Assembly: GCA_003024985.2 (NCBI GenBank)
Contig: PXIH01S0042708.1
DNA from: Euperipatoides rowelli
Taxonomy: Eukaryota; Onychophora; Udeonychophora; Euonychophora; Peripatopsidae
Reading direction: 5' to 3' (one strand)
DNA length: 15,389 nt
Program-made: the position numbers and the translations under genes
Shown here: piece after piece, positions 1-8,423 of the stretch
Layout of the letters: the number at the start of each line of letters is the position of its first letter
How positions within the stretch are numbered: position 1 is the first letter of the stretch
Notes under the pieces: model-generated
The model's database searches: none
What the model was told of the DNA's origin: nothing
What the model saw: only the letters and a program-made list of their open reading frames with translations

Positions 1-246
1 AATATTTAAAATAACTAATTTACAATTTAATTACTCTTCTTGTGTATTTTGATAATTGAGAGCATCAATATTAAATTGAAGGTAAATCGTAGCGAGCAGA
101 TACACAATCTTATTTTATTACATAAGTGGAGCATGACAGCTGACATTAGAAATTAAGTTGGACAGGGCGTACAATATGGTACTTATTTCTCATCTCAATT
201 CTTGAGCACGATTGCCAATTCGAGATATAGAAAGAAATTTAAAATA
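1..246. other. AT-rich non-coding flank
   Basis: No open frame, structured RNA or recognisable repeat is visible before the 84-bp array starts at about 247. The array may have decayed copies reaching into this stretch, but I cannot align any of them convincingly. Confidence 0.5.
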
Positions 247-857
247 CACATTTATTTCATCTTGTAACGTTATTTGCACGTCCCATATTAACTGAATTTT
301 TTTTCAATTAAGATTGGCTATAATGCAGATGTGTATTTATTTCCCTTTGTAACGTTAATCATCTCATATTAGCTGAAAAGTTAACAATTAAGAGTGATTA
401 CAATTCAAATGTGTATTTAATTCACCTTGTAATGTTTATCGCACATCTCAGATTAACTGAAAATTTACCATTAAGATGGCTATGACCAGATGTCCACTGT
501 TTCACCTAGTAACACATATATTAACTAAAAAGTTTTTAATTAACAGTGATTGTAATCTTGATGTGCATTTATTTTACCTTGTAACGTTAATCACACATCT
601 CAATTAACTGAAAAGTTTTGAATTAAGAGTGGCTATACAGTAATCAAGTTGCACATTTATTTCACCTTGTAACATGAATTGCACAGCTCATATTAACTGA
701 AAAGTTTTCAATTAAGATGGCTATAATCCAGATGTGTATTTATTTCACCTTCTAACGTTAAGCCCACATTTCACATTAACTAAAACGTTTTTGATTAAGA
801 GTGGCTATAATCCAGATGTGCATTTATTTAACCTTGTAACATTAATCGCACATCTCA
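247..857. repeat. Degenerate tandem array, unit about 84 bp, about 7.5 copies
   Basis: Each unit carries the same three blocks in the same order: a block like TTTCACCTTGTAACGTTAAT, a block like CATATTAACTGAAAAGTTTT, and a block like GGCTATAATCCAGATGTG. Units begin near 247, 331, 411, 491, 563, 651, 734 and 818, so spacing is mostly 80-88 bp, with one shortened copy of about 72 bp starting at 491. The last copy stops at about 857, where the sequence changes to an A-rich stretch. Copies differ by scattered substitutions and small indels, so the array is old or part of a larger diverged satellite. The 67-codon open frame at 734-937 lies mostly inside it and is not a gene. I do not recognise the family. 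It could be the internal tandem repeat of a transposon, but no ends are visible. Confidence 0.9.
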
Positions 858-1375
858 AAAAAATGAATAGGGAGAATTTATTCATTACAAAGAGAAAATA
901 TGGAGAACTGCAATATAAGCTATCAATATTTTACTAGATTGAACATAAAGAAAGCACCAGGGGTTATTGTACTTTCAATTTGCAAATTTTCTTGACTGGC
1001 TTCTCGTTACAGGAATTTTACAACTTCCACAATTGAATGAAAGTCAGTTATGGTTAAATACTTTACTAAATTTATTTTGATTCCACTATATAATTACAAT
1101 GAAGTGATGAAATGAATGCAACTTATAGATAATGTCTATGATGATTTTTTCTTTTAAACTTTGCACGAATAAATCTGCTCATTGTTTACATCATCATATT
1201 CATAAATATTGTAAATATGTCCTACTACTGATTAAACGCACTATGTCCCGATTGATTTAGAGAATTTTTACACAACCACCGAAGCCTTACATTAATAACG
1301 AAAATACATGTGCAATGTCAAAAAAGCGGTAAAATGTGGATTATATGTGCAGTTTCTAGGTACTTCTAGTAGTAG
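858..1375. other. AT-rich non-coding stretch
   Basis: I see no gene, RNA or repeat of note here. The sequence is AT-rich and unique by eye on both strands. Confidence 0.5.
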
Positions 1376-1533
1376 GATTTAAATTTTTTTTGAGTAAGGG
1401 TTTTCATTTATCATGGCTAGAATTGAAAGAAATATCCAACCGCCCCTACCCCCAAGATTCAAATTTTTTTAAGAAAGGGTTCTCATTTCTCGCAGCTAGA
1501 AATCAAATAAATTCCCAACCTCTCCTCCCCCCA
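1376..1533. repeat. Two-copy tandem repeat, 80-bp unit
   Basis: Copy 1 (1376-1455) and copy 2 (1456-1533) both begin GATT(T/C)AAATTTTTTT, continue with an AAGGGTTxTCATTT block and a GCTAGAA block, and end in a C-rich segment followed by GATTT. A related block, TTTAAGAAAGGGTT followed by a C-rich segment and CTGGGTACTTCTAT, occurs at about 2132-2195. A similar GGTACTTCTAG precedes copy 1 at about 1360. This suggests a dispersed repeat family, and I cannot name it. Confidence 0.7.
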
Positions 1534-1724
1534 GATTTTTATTAATAAATATAATATGGTAAAAAAAAGAGACACTTTTGATACAATTATAAATTCAGAT
1601 TTGAACAAAATATTATTCTCTGCGGTGGCGCTGTAATCAATGTCTTTCATAAGATGCTAATTTGTTTTTATTTAAAATTGCTTCAAAATGTCAGGTAACT
1701 TAAATCAGTGAAAATTTTAATCAA

Positions 1725-1903
1725 ATAAACTGAACTTGCACCAACCCTAATGATAATTAAGACATGTAGTAATCCGTGCAGATAAGCTGAGCTTGCACCA
1801 GCCCCAATGATAAGATGTGGAATAAATCTGCAGATTATTTTACCATCATCCTAACTGTTAACCAATAAACGGTCATCTCATTAGTAATCCGTGCAGATAA
1901 ACT
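1725..1903. repeat. Short interspersed direct repeats
   Basis: A module like ATAAACTGAACTTGCACCA plus CCCTAATGATAA occurs at 1725-1757 and again, as ATAAGCTGAGCTTGCACCA plus CCCCAATGATAA, within 1780-1813. The adjoining block TAGTAATCCGTGCAGATAA occurs at 1767-1785 and again at 1882-1900. The overlap implies nested local duplications. No coding potential is visible. Confidence 0.7.
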
Positions 1904-1949
1904 TTCTTAATAGAAATATATTAAGCAAAAGTTCATTTAGGTCCCCCCT

Positions 1950-1964
1950 CCCCCCCCCCCCCCC
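1950..1964. repeat. Homopolymer C run
   Basis: An uninterrupted run of 15 C follows a shorter C-rich lead-in (CCCCCCT). Length is likely variable between alleles and error-prone in assembly. Confidence 0.85.
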
Positions 1965-2096
1965 ATAAAAATAGTTTTAATTAAAATTAAACAAATGAAT
2001 GTGTATACGATGTCTATTGTGTAATATTTTTTTAAATGAATATATTGTACTGTATTTGGTTTTTATTTAAAAAAAAATAAGATTAAAAAAAGAATT

Positions 2097-2156
2097 AAAA
2101 TTTTTAAGAAGAGGTTCTTAGAACTATAAAAAATTTAAGAAAGGGTTGTTAGAACC
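2097..2156. repeat. Two-copy 31-bp tandem repeat
   Basis: The block ATTTTTAAGAAGAGGTTCTTAGAAC is repeated 31 bp later as AATTTAAGAAAGGGTTGTTAGAAC. The second copy runs into CCCCGAACCCCATCACTGGGTA, a C-rich tail resembling the repeats at 1376-1533. It is probably the remnant of a dispersed repeat. Confidence 0.6.
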
Positions 2157-2159
2157 TCT

Positions 2160-3015
2160 CGGAAGCCCCGAACCCCATCACTGGGTACTTCTATATCAGT
2201 ATTTATACTATATTTTTCTTTTTGCCGTTTCAATATATTTTAATGTAGGTACTAGGCCTATACGTCATAATTTGTTGTTGCTAAGAAGTCAAGATTGAAA
2301 AGAGAGAGAAGAAAAAAAACTTTTCCAACTTTAAACAAAATATATTTATTTCGAATGAAGTCAAACATAATAAAAATAGATAACAGATAATAATGATTAT
2401 GTAACTGACATTTTATAACTTCAATAAAAATTAATATCAATAATATATTTCAAAAAGCCAGTCAAATCTTTCTTGTCATATGCTGCCTGCTGGGAGGGAA
2501 AGTTTAGCTTTTGTCTGCCTTCACTCTAAACTAATCCAACCCACTATATTAAATAAATAAAAAAAATATTTTCAAAAATAGAAAACTAATTTTATTAGAT
2601 TTAATCTTTTAAAGAGATTTTCTTTTGAAATCTGCAAAAAAATAAACCCCTCAGATTTCAATTGGCAGAAACTTAAGTTTTCAATATAAAATGGTTGTTA
2701 TTTTCTCCCATTATTTTGAAATGTATCAAACCAAAATGTCATTAAAATATCGATTCCGCATTAACTTTTTATTATATTTTTCTCCAAGTATAATACAAGA
2801 CTTTATAAATATCATAATAATGACTTTGGAAACATTAAAAAAAATCAATGGAAATGAAACAAAATTAAAGCATATCAAGATTTTTTAAAAAAACATAAGA
2901 GGGATAATCAATTTGAAGCAATTACTATTGATTAACAGGATCAATGCAATGTAGTAAAAACAAATAATATAAAAATGAAAAAAAAAAGGTCAAAAAATGT
3001 TACTCTCAATAATGA
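2160..3015. other. AT-rich non-coding stretch
   Basis: I see nothing I can name. Open frames of 60 and 65 codons (2258-2440 minus, 2691-2888 plus) are what AT-rich DNA yields by chance. They are dominated by F, I, L, K and N and show no motif. Confidence 0.5.
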
Positions 3016-4060
3016 TAGGTGTGATTGTGGTGGGTGTGATTGTGTGGATGTGATTGTGGTGAGTGTGATTTTGGTAAGGATCAGATTGTAGTAGGTGTGA
3101 TTGTGGTGGTCATGATTGTGGTGTGTGATTGTAGTTGGTGTGATTGAGGTGGATGTGATTGTGGTGGGTGTGATTGTGGTAGGTGTGATTGTTGTGGGTG
3201 TGATTGTGGTGGGTGTGATTGTGGTGGGTGTGATTGTGGTAGGTGTCATTATGGTGAGTGTGATTTTGGTGAGTATGATTCATAATGTGGTGGATGTGAT
3301 TGTGGTGGTTATGGTTGTGGTGGTCATGATTGTAGTGGATGTGAGTGTGGTGAGTGTGATTTTGGTNGTGGTGGGTGTGATTGTGGTAGGTGTCATTATG
3401 GTGAGTGTGATTTTGGTGAGTATGATTCATAATGTGGTGGATGTGATTGTGGTGGTTATGGTGGTCATGATTGTAGTGGATGTGAGTGTGGTGAGTGTGA
3501 TTGTGGTGGTCATGATTGTATTGTGTGTGATTGTGGGAGTGTGTGTTGTGATTATGGAGGCATTATTGCGGTGGACATTTTTGTGGTGGGTGTCATTGTA
3601 GAGGGTATCATTGTGGTAGTGACATTGTGGTGGGTGTCATCATCATGGTGGGTGTCATTGTTGTGGTTTCAACCTGCTGGGTGTAATTGTGACGGGTATC
3701 TTTGTGGTAGGTGAAATTCTTGTGTGAATCAATGTGTTGGGAGTTATTGTAATGGGCATCATTGTGGTGGGTGTCATTATTTTGAGTGTCATTGTGGTGT
3801 GTGTGTGTCACTGGGTGTCAATGTGGTGACTGTCGTTTTGGTGGGTGTCATTGTGATGAGATTTCATCATGATGGGCTGTCAATGTGTGGCCATATTCGT
3901 AGTGGCCATCACTATAGTGGCCATCATTGTTGTAGCCATCATTGTGGTGGCTGTTATTGTGGTGGACGTCATTTGATGGCCTTCATTGTTGTGTTTGTCA
4001 TTGTGATGGGCATCATTGTGGCGGGCATTATTCTAGTTAGTGTCATGTTGAGTGTCGTCT
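3016..4060. repeat. GT-rich minisatellite, 15-bp unit
   Basis: The core unit is GATTGTGGTGGGTGT, seen almost unchanged many times between about 3125 and 3250. To the right the unit drifts to forms such as GTCATTGTGGTGGGT. Beyond about 3660 only a faint 15-bp rhythm of (T/A)CATTGTGGTGGG-like words remains. Because the unit is a multiple of three and lacks stops, long open frames appear on both strands (valine/isoleucine/glycine repeats on plus, threonine/proline or histidine/asparagine repeats on minus). They are a by-product of the repeat. The right edge merges into a transposon tail shared with locus B at 7361. The stretch contains an N at 3367 flanked by a duplicated segment. Confidence 0.95.
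3221..3507. repeat. 147-bp direct duplication across an N
   Basis: 3221-3366 (146 bp) and 3368-3507 (140 bp) match base for base except for one 6-bp indel and one substitution, and they are separated by exactly one N at 3367. The pattern is what an unmerged contig overlap or two haplotype copies placed head to tail would give. A true higher-order repeat in the minisatellite is the alternative. Confidence 0.85.
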
Positions 4061-4269
4061 TTTTTTTATCCAATGAGGGGAGGGGGTGAAATATTTTTTT
4101 TAATTTAAAAAAAAAATGGGGAAGAGGGAAAAATATGTAGTGGAGGGGGAAATATTAATTCCATCATTTAACATCCTAGGCTGCATGAAGGAGGGTAAAT
4201 GTGGGGAGGGGATGAAGATGTTCTGCACCAGGTCACCTAGTTTTAATATGTTATCCGTATGAGCCACAT
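3843..4269. repeat. Dispersed repeat copy A (transposon tail)
   Basis: This segment aligns with 7361-7687 in the same orientation. Shared landmarks in order are GGGTGTCATTGTGATGAGAT, a GTGTGGCCATATT block, TTTTTATCCAATGAG, a purine-rich G-run block, ATTAATTCCATCATTTAACA followed by TCCTAGG, and TTCTGCACCAGGT followed by TTTTAATATGTTATCC. Copy A has an extra minisatellite-like insertion of roughly 90 bp at about 3920-4010. The right end runs into a transposase remnant on the minus strand, so the shared segment is best read as the 3' end of a DNA transposon. Confidence 0.85.
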
Positions 4270-4560
4270 GTTTTGTTCAACATCTCATTAGAGACAGCTG
4301 TGGTAGCATCTGTATTCAATTCAATGACATCAGGCAATGATGTTGAATAGACTATATCCTAGACATAGCCCTATAGGAAAAAGTCTAATTGGGTTATTTC
4401 TGCAATCATGGTGGTACGGTGTTGGACCATTTCATCCAATCCATATGTGAGGAAATGTGCATAACACCAATTTAGGATTCTTCTGAGTGTCATGACTCTA
4501 TTGTTACCCAGAATGCATCTATTGTGTTTAGGAGTCCACCTACATGTTGCTATAAACTGC
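4240..4560 (-). pseudogene. Tc1/mariner-superfamily transposase remnant, C-terminal part (locus A)
   Basis: Read on the minus strand, this gives the C-terminal half of an IS630/Tc1/mariner-type transposase, which would cut and rejoin DNA at transposon ends. Visible in order: W-I-G at 4435-4443 followed by TGA where the family has Arg; a segment aligning with the SPDLTPLD motif, ending in T-Q-L-D-F-F-L with its Asp codon at 4383-4385; then stop, G-Y-V, stop, D-I-V-Y-S-T-S-L-P-D; then a T-A-V-S-N-E-M-L-N-K-T stretch like the family's usual tail. Both internal stops replace residues that are Trp and Lys in relatives. An earlier Asp motif (QQDGAPPH-type) may lie at about 4535-4558 but is too changed to trust. 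At least one frameshift is needed. It is dead. The family assignment is from motif memory, and the N-terminus is not visible nearby. Confidence 0.65.
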
Positions 4561-4580
4561 TACTACAACAGGCTTTTTAA

Positions 4581-4991
4581 TGATATTTCATAATTAGAAA
4601 TAAATTTATGAACACCTTGCAGGCTGAATTTTTTTCAGATAGTGACTAAGTGAATTCATTTATAGATCAACACTATTTTTATTATTTTAATACTGATTTT
4701 ATTATCCTATTACGCAAGTACGGGGAGGTGCATTCATATTTTGATAACTTAAATAGTTCAATTTTCAATCACCTCTACATGTGGTAGCGTTATAAAGTAA
4801 AAAAAAAAGACAAACAACAGAGTTGCATTGTCAGCTGGAGCCATTCAAGCGTCAAGTCATATTTTTGTTTTATCACCACTAGAAAGTTACAACATTTCCA
4901 TCAGTAATGGTAAAACCAGTAGCTATGTAACGTTTATCTATACTTTATATTTTAAAGAATGTCAACCCTGTAAGTTGTAAAGTAGTCTTCG
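4581..4991. other. Non-coding stretch left of the foldback
   Basis: There is no gene here. It holds AGCTGGAGCCA at 4833-4843, which resembles the AGTTGGAGCCA that flanks the right foldback arm at 5205-5215 and 5414-5424. Confidence 0.5.
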
Positions 4992-5413
4992 ATAAAGTTT
5001 GGAAGGTCCAGGATTTATTTCTTAATTATCATGTCCGGTAAGAGAACTTATTCAATATCTTTTTTTTTTTCATTTGTATCATCGGTTATATGAAATATTT
5101 TCTACTTTATTAAATTTGTTGGTTAACCTGTAGACTGGGTACAGTCTTTATTTTACGATGAAATTGTTTACATTGGGGCCGGTAAATGGAGCCTAGGCAT
5201 TTACAGTTGGAGCCATTTACCGGCTCCAATGTAAACAAATTCATCGTAAAATAAAGACTGTACCCAGTCTACAGGTTAACCAACAAATTTAATAAAGTAG
5301 AAAATATTTCATATAACCGATGATACAAATGAAAAAAAAAAAAAGATATTGAATAAGTTCTCTTACCGGACATGATAATTAAGAAATAAATGCCTGGACC
5401 TTCCAAATTTTAT
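4992..5413. repeat. Large inverted repeat (foldback), 200-bp arms
   Basis: The left arm 4992-5189 (198 bp) is the reverse complement of the right arm 5213-5413 (201 bp), with a 23-nt centre at 5190-5212. By eye there are three substitutions, one single-base indel and a two-base difference in the T/A homopolymer (11 T at 5060-5070 against 13 A at 5332-5344). The outer ends read ATAAAGTTTGGAAGGTCCAGG on the left and its near-complement on the right. The right arm is bounded by a perfect 11-bp direct repeat AGTTGGAGCCA (5205-5215 and 5414-5424). No open frame or transposase motif lies inside. It could be a foldback/MITE-type element, a recent inverted duplication or, less likely, a chimeric assembly. 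The small arm differences argue for a real locus. Confidence 0.93.
5207..5229. repeat. Short hairpin at the foldback centre
   Basis: TTGGAGCC (5207-5214) and GGCTCCAA (5222-5229) form a perfect 8-bp stem with a 7-nt loop ATTTACC. It straddles the inner end of the right arm and would compete with the long foldback pairing. Confidence 0.7.
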
Positions 5414-5429
5414 AGTTGGAGCCAGGCTG

Positions 5430-5860
5430 TAGGCTATCCCTCTGCTATAATACTATAACACAACATTTTAAAACTCACATCTTAGGGTACATTTTTTTAT
5501 AAAAACTCCAAGCCCTCGGAGTACATAATAGCATGCTCTGAATCCAGAGAAATTGTATTTTTAAAATATTATAGNGCGCTCTTAGCGATTTTAATAAACT
5601 ATCGGAGTGAGCTCTTACCACACCTAGTAAAAGCATTGGGATTTATAGGACTACCCACAATGCATCACAACACAATCAAAATCCAAAATGGAGGAACATA
5701 AACTTTATTGATATTTACATGTGTCAAAACGACTTAATTGATCTACTATTTATCTAGGCACTACTTCGTCTCCATAATTTTCCTATTTTGACTATACATG
5801 ATCTTTACGATGGCAGTGATTATTTGTGAAATGCTAAAAAATGAATTGTTTTCAGTCAAT
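5430..5860. other. Unannotated AT-rich stretch
   Basis: I see no gene here. It includes an N at 5575 without flanking duplication. A short inverted pair, GCATTG at about 5634 and CAATGC at about 5658, lies around the words GGACTACCC. It could be a transposon end, but no partner end is visible. Confidence 0.4.
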
Positions 5861-5865
5861 TAGAT

Positions 5866-5888
5866 AGACATAGCTTCTGTCTATGTCT
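5866..5888. repeat. 8-bp hairpin
   Basis: AGACATAG and CTATGTCT pair perfectly around a 7-nt loop. The first ATG of a 117-codon open frame (5883-6236) lies inside the right stem. No function can be assigned. Confidence 0.5.
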
Positions 5889-6239
5889 CGGTGGAACAGA
5901 CATGTTGACTTTAAAATGGATAACCCAGACATCACATGTCAAATCGTGCCAAGGACATGGTTGTTTTTTTTTTATGTCTGCCAATACATCTTTAAAAGCG
6001 CTTCTAGTGAAGGATTAGCTAAAATTAGGCTTTTAAATCCTTTTTTTTTACTTTACACTTTTTCTCCTTTTGTCTCCATATTTATTACTCTGTTATCATA
6101 TTTTAATCATCTCGAACTCTATTTCGCTCCGTTTGCACTCTCTAAGGTGTACAGTTGCTCAGAGCTCAAACTCGTAATTTTTTTAAAAAAGATAGCCTTA
6201 GATTCAAGAAATAGATATCTGAGTTTGTGTCAATAACAA

Positions 6240-7130
6240 TAAAACTTTGGTTTTGAAAAGTTGTTTCAAACAAATTAAGGCACAGCTTGATGTTCTACAA
6301 AATTTTGATAATCCCCTGGGGGGGGTAGAAATATCTGTGAACTACAGTTTTATATAATGTTCTTAATCTGTTTCTTTTATCTTTTATCAAAGGTCATTAT
6401 GAAGTTAAACGGTTTATTAGTATTTATATAAAACCAGATATTCTTAAAATAAAACCTTTATCAATTAAATAATAATGCAAGGATTAACTTATGGAAAATC
6501 GTAGAAGATAGAATTTTTATGATTTATTATTCCAATAGTCATTACATAAGACAAATGAGTGAGGCTACTTGGCTTTTAATTCTATCATTAGAAGATAAAT
6601 GATTCCAGTTGAAATCAGACTATTGCCAAGAGTAACTACTGCAAGTTCGAATGTGAACTGCATTCTTAATCATCTCTGCTTTGTATTGATTTCAGTCAAA
6701 GTCAAGTTGATGTTATAGGTCTCATCTCTTGATATTTTAATCTTTTGCTGTACCAAATATCTGAACAGCTTTCAAAGTAACATTTTACAGATTTCTTCAA
6801 AGTCCGGATTAATACCAGCAATAAGAAATAAAAAGTTTGACCTTTCATTTCAGTGTTAAAAACGGTTTCATCAATATAATACAATCTAATTATAAATAGG
6901 AAAACTCTTTAGATACTAAGCAGGTTCTTAGTATCTAAGCAGGTGCGTGGGTGGGGAGTGTGTAAATTATTTATTGTAATTAATATGAAAACTATTTCTA
7001 TATATTTTTATTACATGCTATGTATATCGACAGAATTTTATTAAAATTTTATATACGAGGGGGGGGGGGATAAAACACCTTTAAACATTAACTAGATAAC
7101 CCTAGCATACAAAATGACAGCAATTAATTC
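6240..7130. other. AT-rich non-coding stretch
   Basis: I see no gene. It contains a run of 8 G at 6318-6325, a hairpin at 6909-6938 and a run of 11 G at 7059-7069. A 60-codon minus-strand open frame at 6702-6884 shows no motif. Confidence 0.5.
6909..6938. repeat. Perfect 12-bp hairpin
   Basis: TTAGATACTAAG (6909-6920) pairs perfectly with CTTAGTATCTAA (6927-6938) across the 6-nt loop CAGGTT. The word TAAGCAGGT occurs both at the loop and directly after the stem, so a short inverted duplication is likely. There is no T-run or gene to suggest a terminator. Confidence 0.75.
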
Positions 7131-7206
7131 CCACTCCAACTCTTTTCTCCCTATTCCTCCCCCATTTTCACCCACCTCACCTCCCCTGCTTTCACCCTCC
7201 CCCCAG
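7130..7206. repeat. Polypyrimidine tract
   Basis: A C/T-rich tract with repeated CTCCC and CACC words and very few purines. It sits between the 11-G run at 7059 and the locus-B repeat. It could adopt unusual structure, and no gene is linked to it. Confidence 0.6.
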
Positions 7207-7360
7207 TGGTTTAAAAATGACAAAATTTTAAAAGCCATTTTAGCTTGTTATTGAATATTAGTTACAATTTTGCTCAATAGATGGGGGTAGTCTATTTCCG
7301 CCAAGTATCAATGTACTTAATGATTTTATATAGATAATTTAACTGAAATCACAAAGTTTC

Positions 7361-7687
7361 GGGTGTCATTGTGATGAGATGTCATCAAGATGGGTTGTCA
7401 TGTGTGGCCATATTTGCGGTGGCTATCACTATGGTGGGCATCATTGTTCTGGGCATTATTGTGGCTAGTGTCATATTGAGTGTCATTGTTATGACTGTCA
7501 TCATTTTTATCCAATGAGAGGAGGGGGGGGGTATTTTTTTAATTTTAAAAAAAATGGTGGGAGGGAAAATATTAATTCCATCATTTAACATCCTAGGGTG
7601 CATGGGGGGAGGGTAAATATGGGGAGGGGATGCATATGTTCTGCACCAGGTAACCTAGTTTTAATATGTTATCCACATTAGCCACAT
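7361..7687. repeat. Dispersed repeat copy B (transposon tail)
   Basis: This is the second copy of 3843-4269, same orientation and same landmark order. It has the short, unexpanded form of the GT-rich repeat (7361-7500), then the ATCCAATGAG block, a run of 9 G, a T/A-rich block, ATTAATTCCATCATTTAACA, and TTCTGCACCAGGT. Beyond 7687 it departs from copy A and enters a perfect hairpin. The 72-codon and 61-codon minus-strand open frames crossing it are repeat shadows, although the second includes a scrap of the decayed transposase tail seen better in locus A. Confidence 0.85.
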
Positions 7688-7713
7688 TGGATGAGATGTT
7701 GGTCTCATCCAAT
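7686..7713. repeat. Perfect 11-bp hairpin at the copy-B breakpoint
   Basis: ATTGGATGAGA (7686-7696) and TCTCATCCAAT (7703-7713) pair perfectly around TGTTGG. It begins exactly where copies A and B stop aligning; copy A has the related words CAACATCTCATTAG there. This points to a small inverted duplication at the rearrangement breakpoint. Confidence 0.75.
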
Positions 7714-7736
7714 ATCTCATCTTGTGCCTGTGACAA

Positions 7737-7973
7737 GTGGTGCCAAAAAGGAGTATAAACAGAAGTCTTTATAATCATTCAGTGGTCCAGAATCCTCGAG
7801 AGAACATGCAATGTGTTGAATGGTTAATTGAAACAAAATTGTTGCTTGCAGTTAAAGATAAGTTCAGAACTCTATATAACACATCACCACCGTCAAGGTC
7901 TACTATTGACACCCAATATGAAAAGTACATGTCAATAGCTGGAATACCACTTAGACATTTGAATCACAATTAA
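7737..7973 (+). pseudogene. Helix-turn-helix N-terminus of a Tc1/mariner-superfamily transposase
   Basis: An open frame of 78 codons from a GTG to TAA. It has no ATG at that position, so the true start is unknown. From about 7797 the protein reads like the N-terminal DNA-binding domain found in many animal IS630/Tc1-type transposases (the DUF4817-like HTH): CVEWLIETK, then KFRTLYNTSPPSRSTI. The positions of the aromatic residue in FRT, the PPS turn and the STI recognition-helix start match that family. This domain normally binds the transposon's inverted repeats. The usual continuation (an ETG then K/R-rich linker) is lost after the STI helix, and the frame stops soon after, so only about 55 meaningful residues remain. 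It lies on the opposite strand to the locus-B transposase scrap, so it is from another copy or was inverted. It could be a chance frame, but the motif order argues otherwise. Confidence 0.6.
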
Positions 7974-7975
7974 TG

Positions 7976-8420
7976 GTGCACATGTAGACCGTTGGTGATT
8001 TTAGTATACCAGAAAAAAAAACTTTAGATTATGCTCTATCTTATTCTATCGTAATTTTAAGTTTTATAATAAATCTCCTGTGTTCAATCAACATTGAAAC
8101 TATCTTTTATCTAGACCCTGTTTAACTAAATTAGGGTTTCAAGCTTTTGTTTTGTTTTTTTAAAAATGATTTTCAGTAAAGTAGTAAACAAGAGGGATAA
8201 AAATGAATCGCTTTCTAAACTTCCTTGGATTACATTCAATTTACATCAATAATTATACACAATTCATTTGTATTTGTTTTTCTTTTGGCTGCACTTAACA
8301 CTTTTCACACTCACCACTAGGCAGTGTTTCTATCTTATTTCTGATGCACAGGTTTGATGCTGCTAGGTCAGTTCCATTGTCGCTTCTTGACGTTAATTCT
8401 GGCTGCTTCGCTTTCCATTT
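7976..8420. other. Spacer between the HTH fragment and the mariner fragment
   Basis: I see no clear motif. The distance from the HTH fragment to the first mariner catalytic Asp (about 246 codons from 7806) happens to equal that in a full-length mariner transposase. However, no middle-domain motif is readable here, and the HTH type suggests a different subfamily. Confidence 0.4.
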
Positions 8421-8423
8421 GCA

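Noticed and set aside
734-937. 67-codon plus-strand open frame
   Set aside because: It runs through the 84-bp tandem array and out of it; the other copies of the unit are not open in the same frame.
2941-3811. Overlapping open frames on both strands with V-I-V-V-G, T-P-T-T-I and H-N-H-T-H repeats
   Set aside because: They are frames of a stop-free 15-bp minisatellite and are open on both strands at once. They have no start context, no non-repeat domain and contain an N.
3724-4089. 121-codon plus-strand frame rich in H, C, G and V
   Set aside because: It is the continuation of the same decayed 15-bp repeat into the transposon tail. The Cys/His residues follow the repeat and do not form zinc-finger spacing.
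5883-6236. 117-codon plus-strand open frame
   Set aside because: It is the longest frame outside the repeats, but poly-T runs supply much of it (F and L clusters), it has no recognisable domain or conserved motif, and nothing around it suggests a gene. A chance frame in AT-rich DNA is more likely.
6640-6662. GTTCGAAT word resembling a tRNA T-loop
   Set aside because: No A-box at the proper distance upstream and no acceptor or anticodon stems can be folded around it.
7385-7603. 72-codon minus-strand frame with many T, M and I
   Set aside because: It is the antisense of the short GT-rich repeat in locus B.
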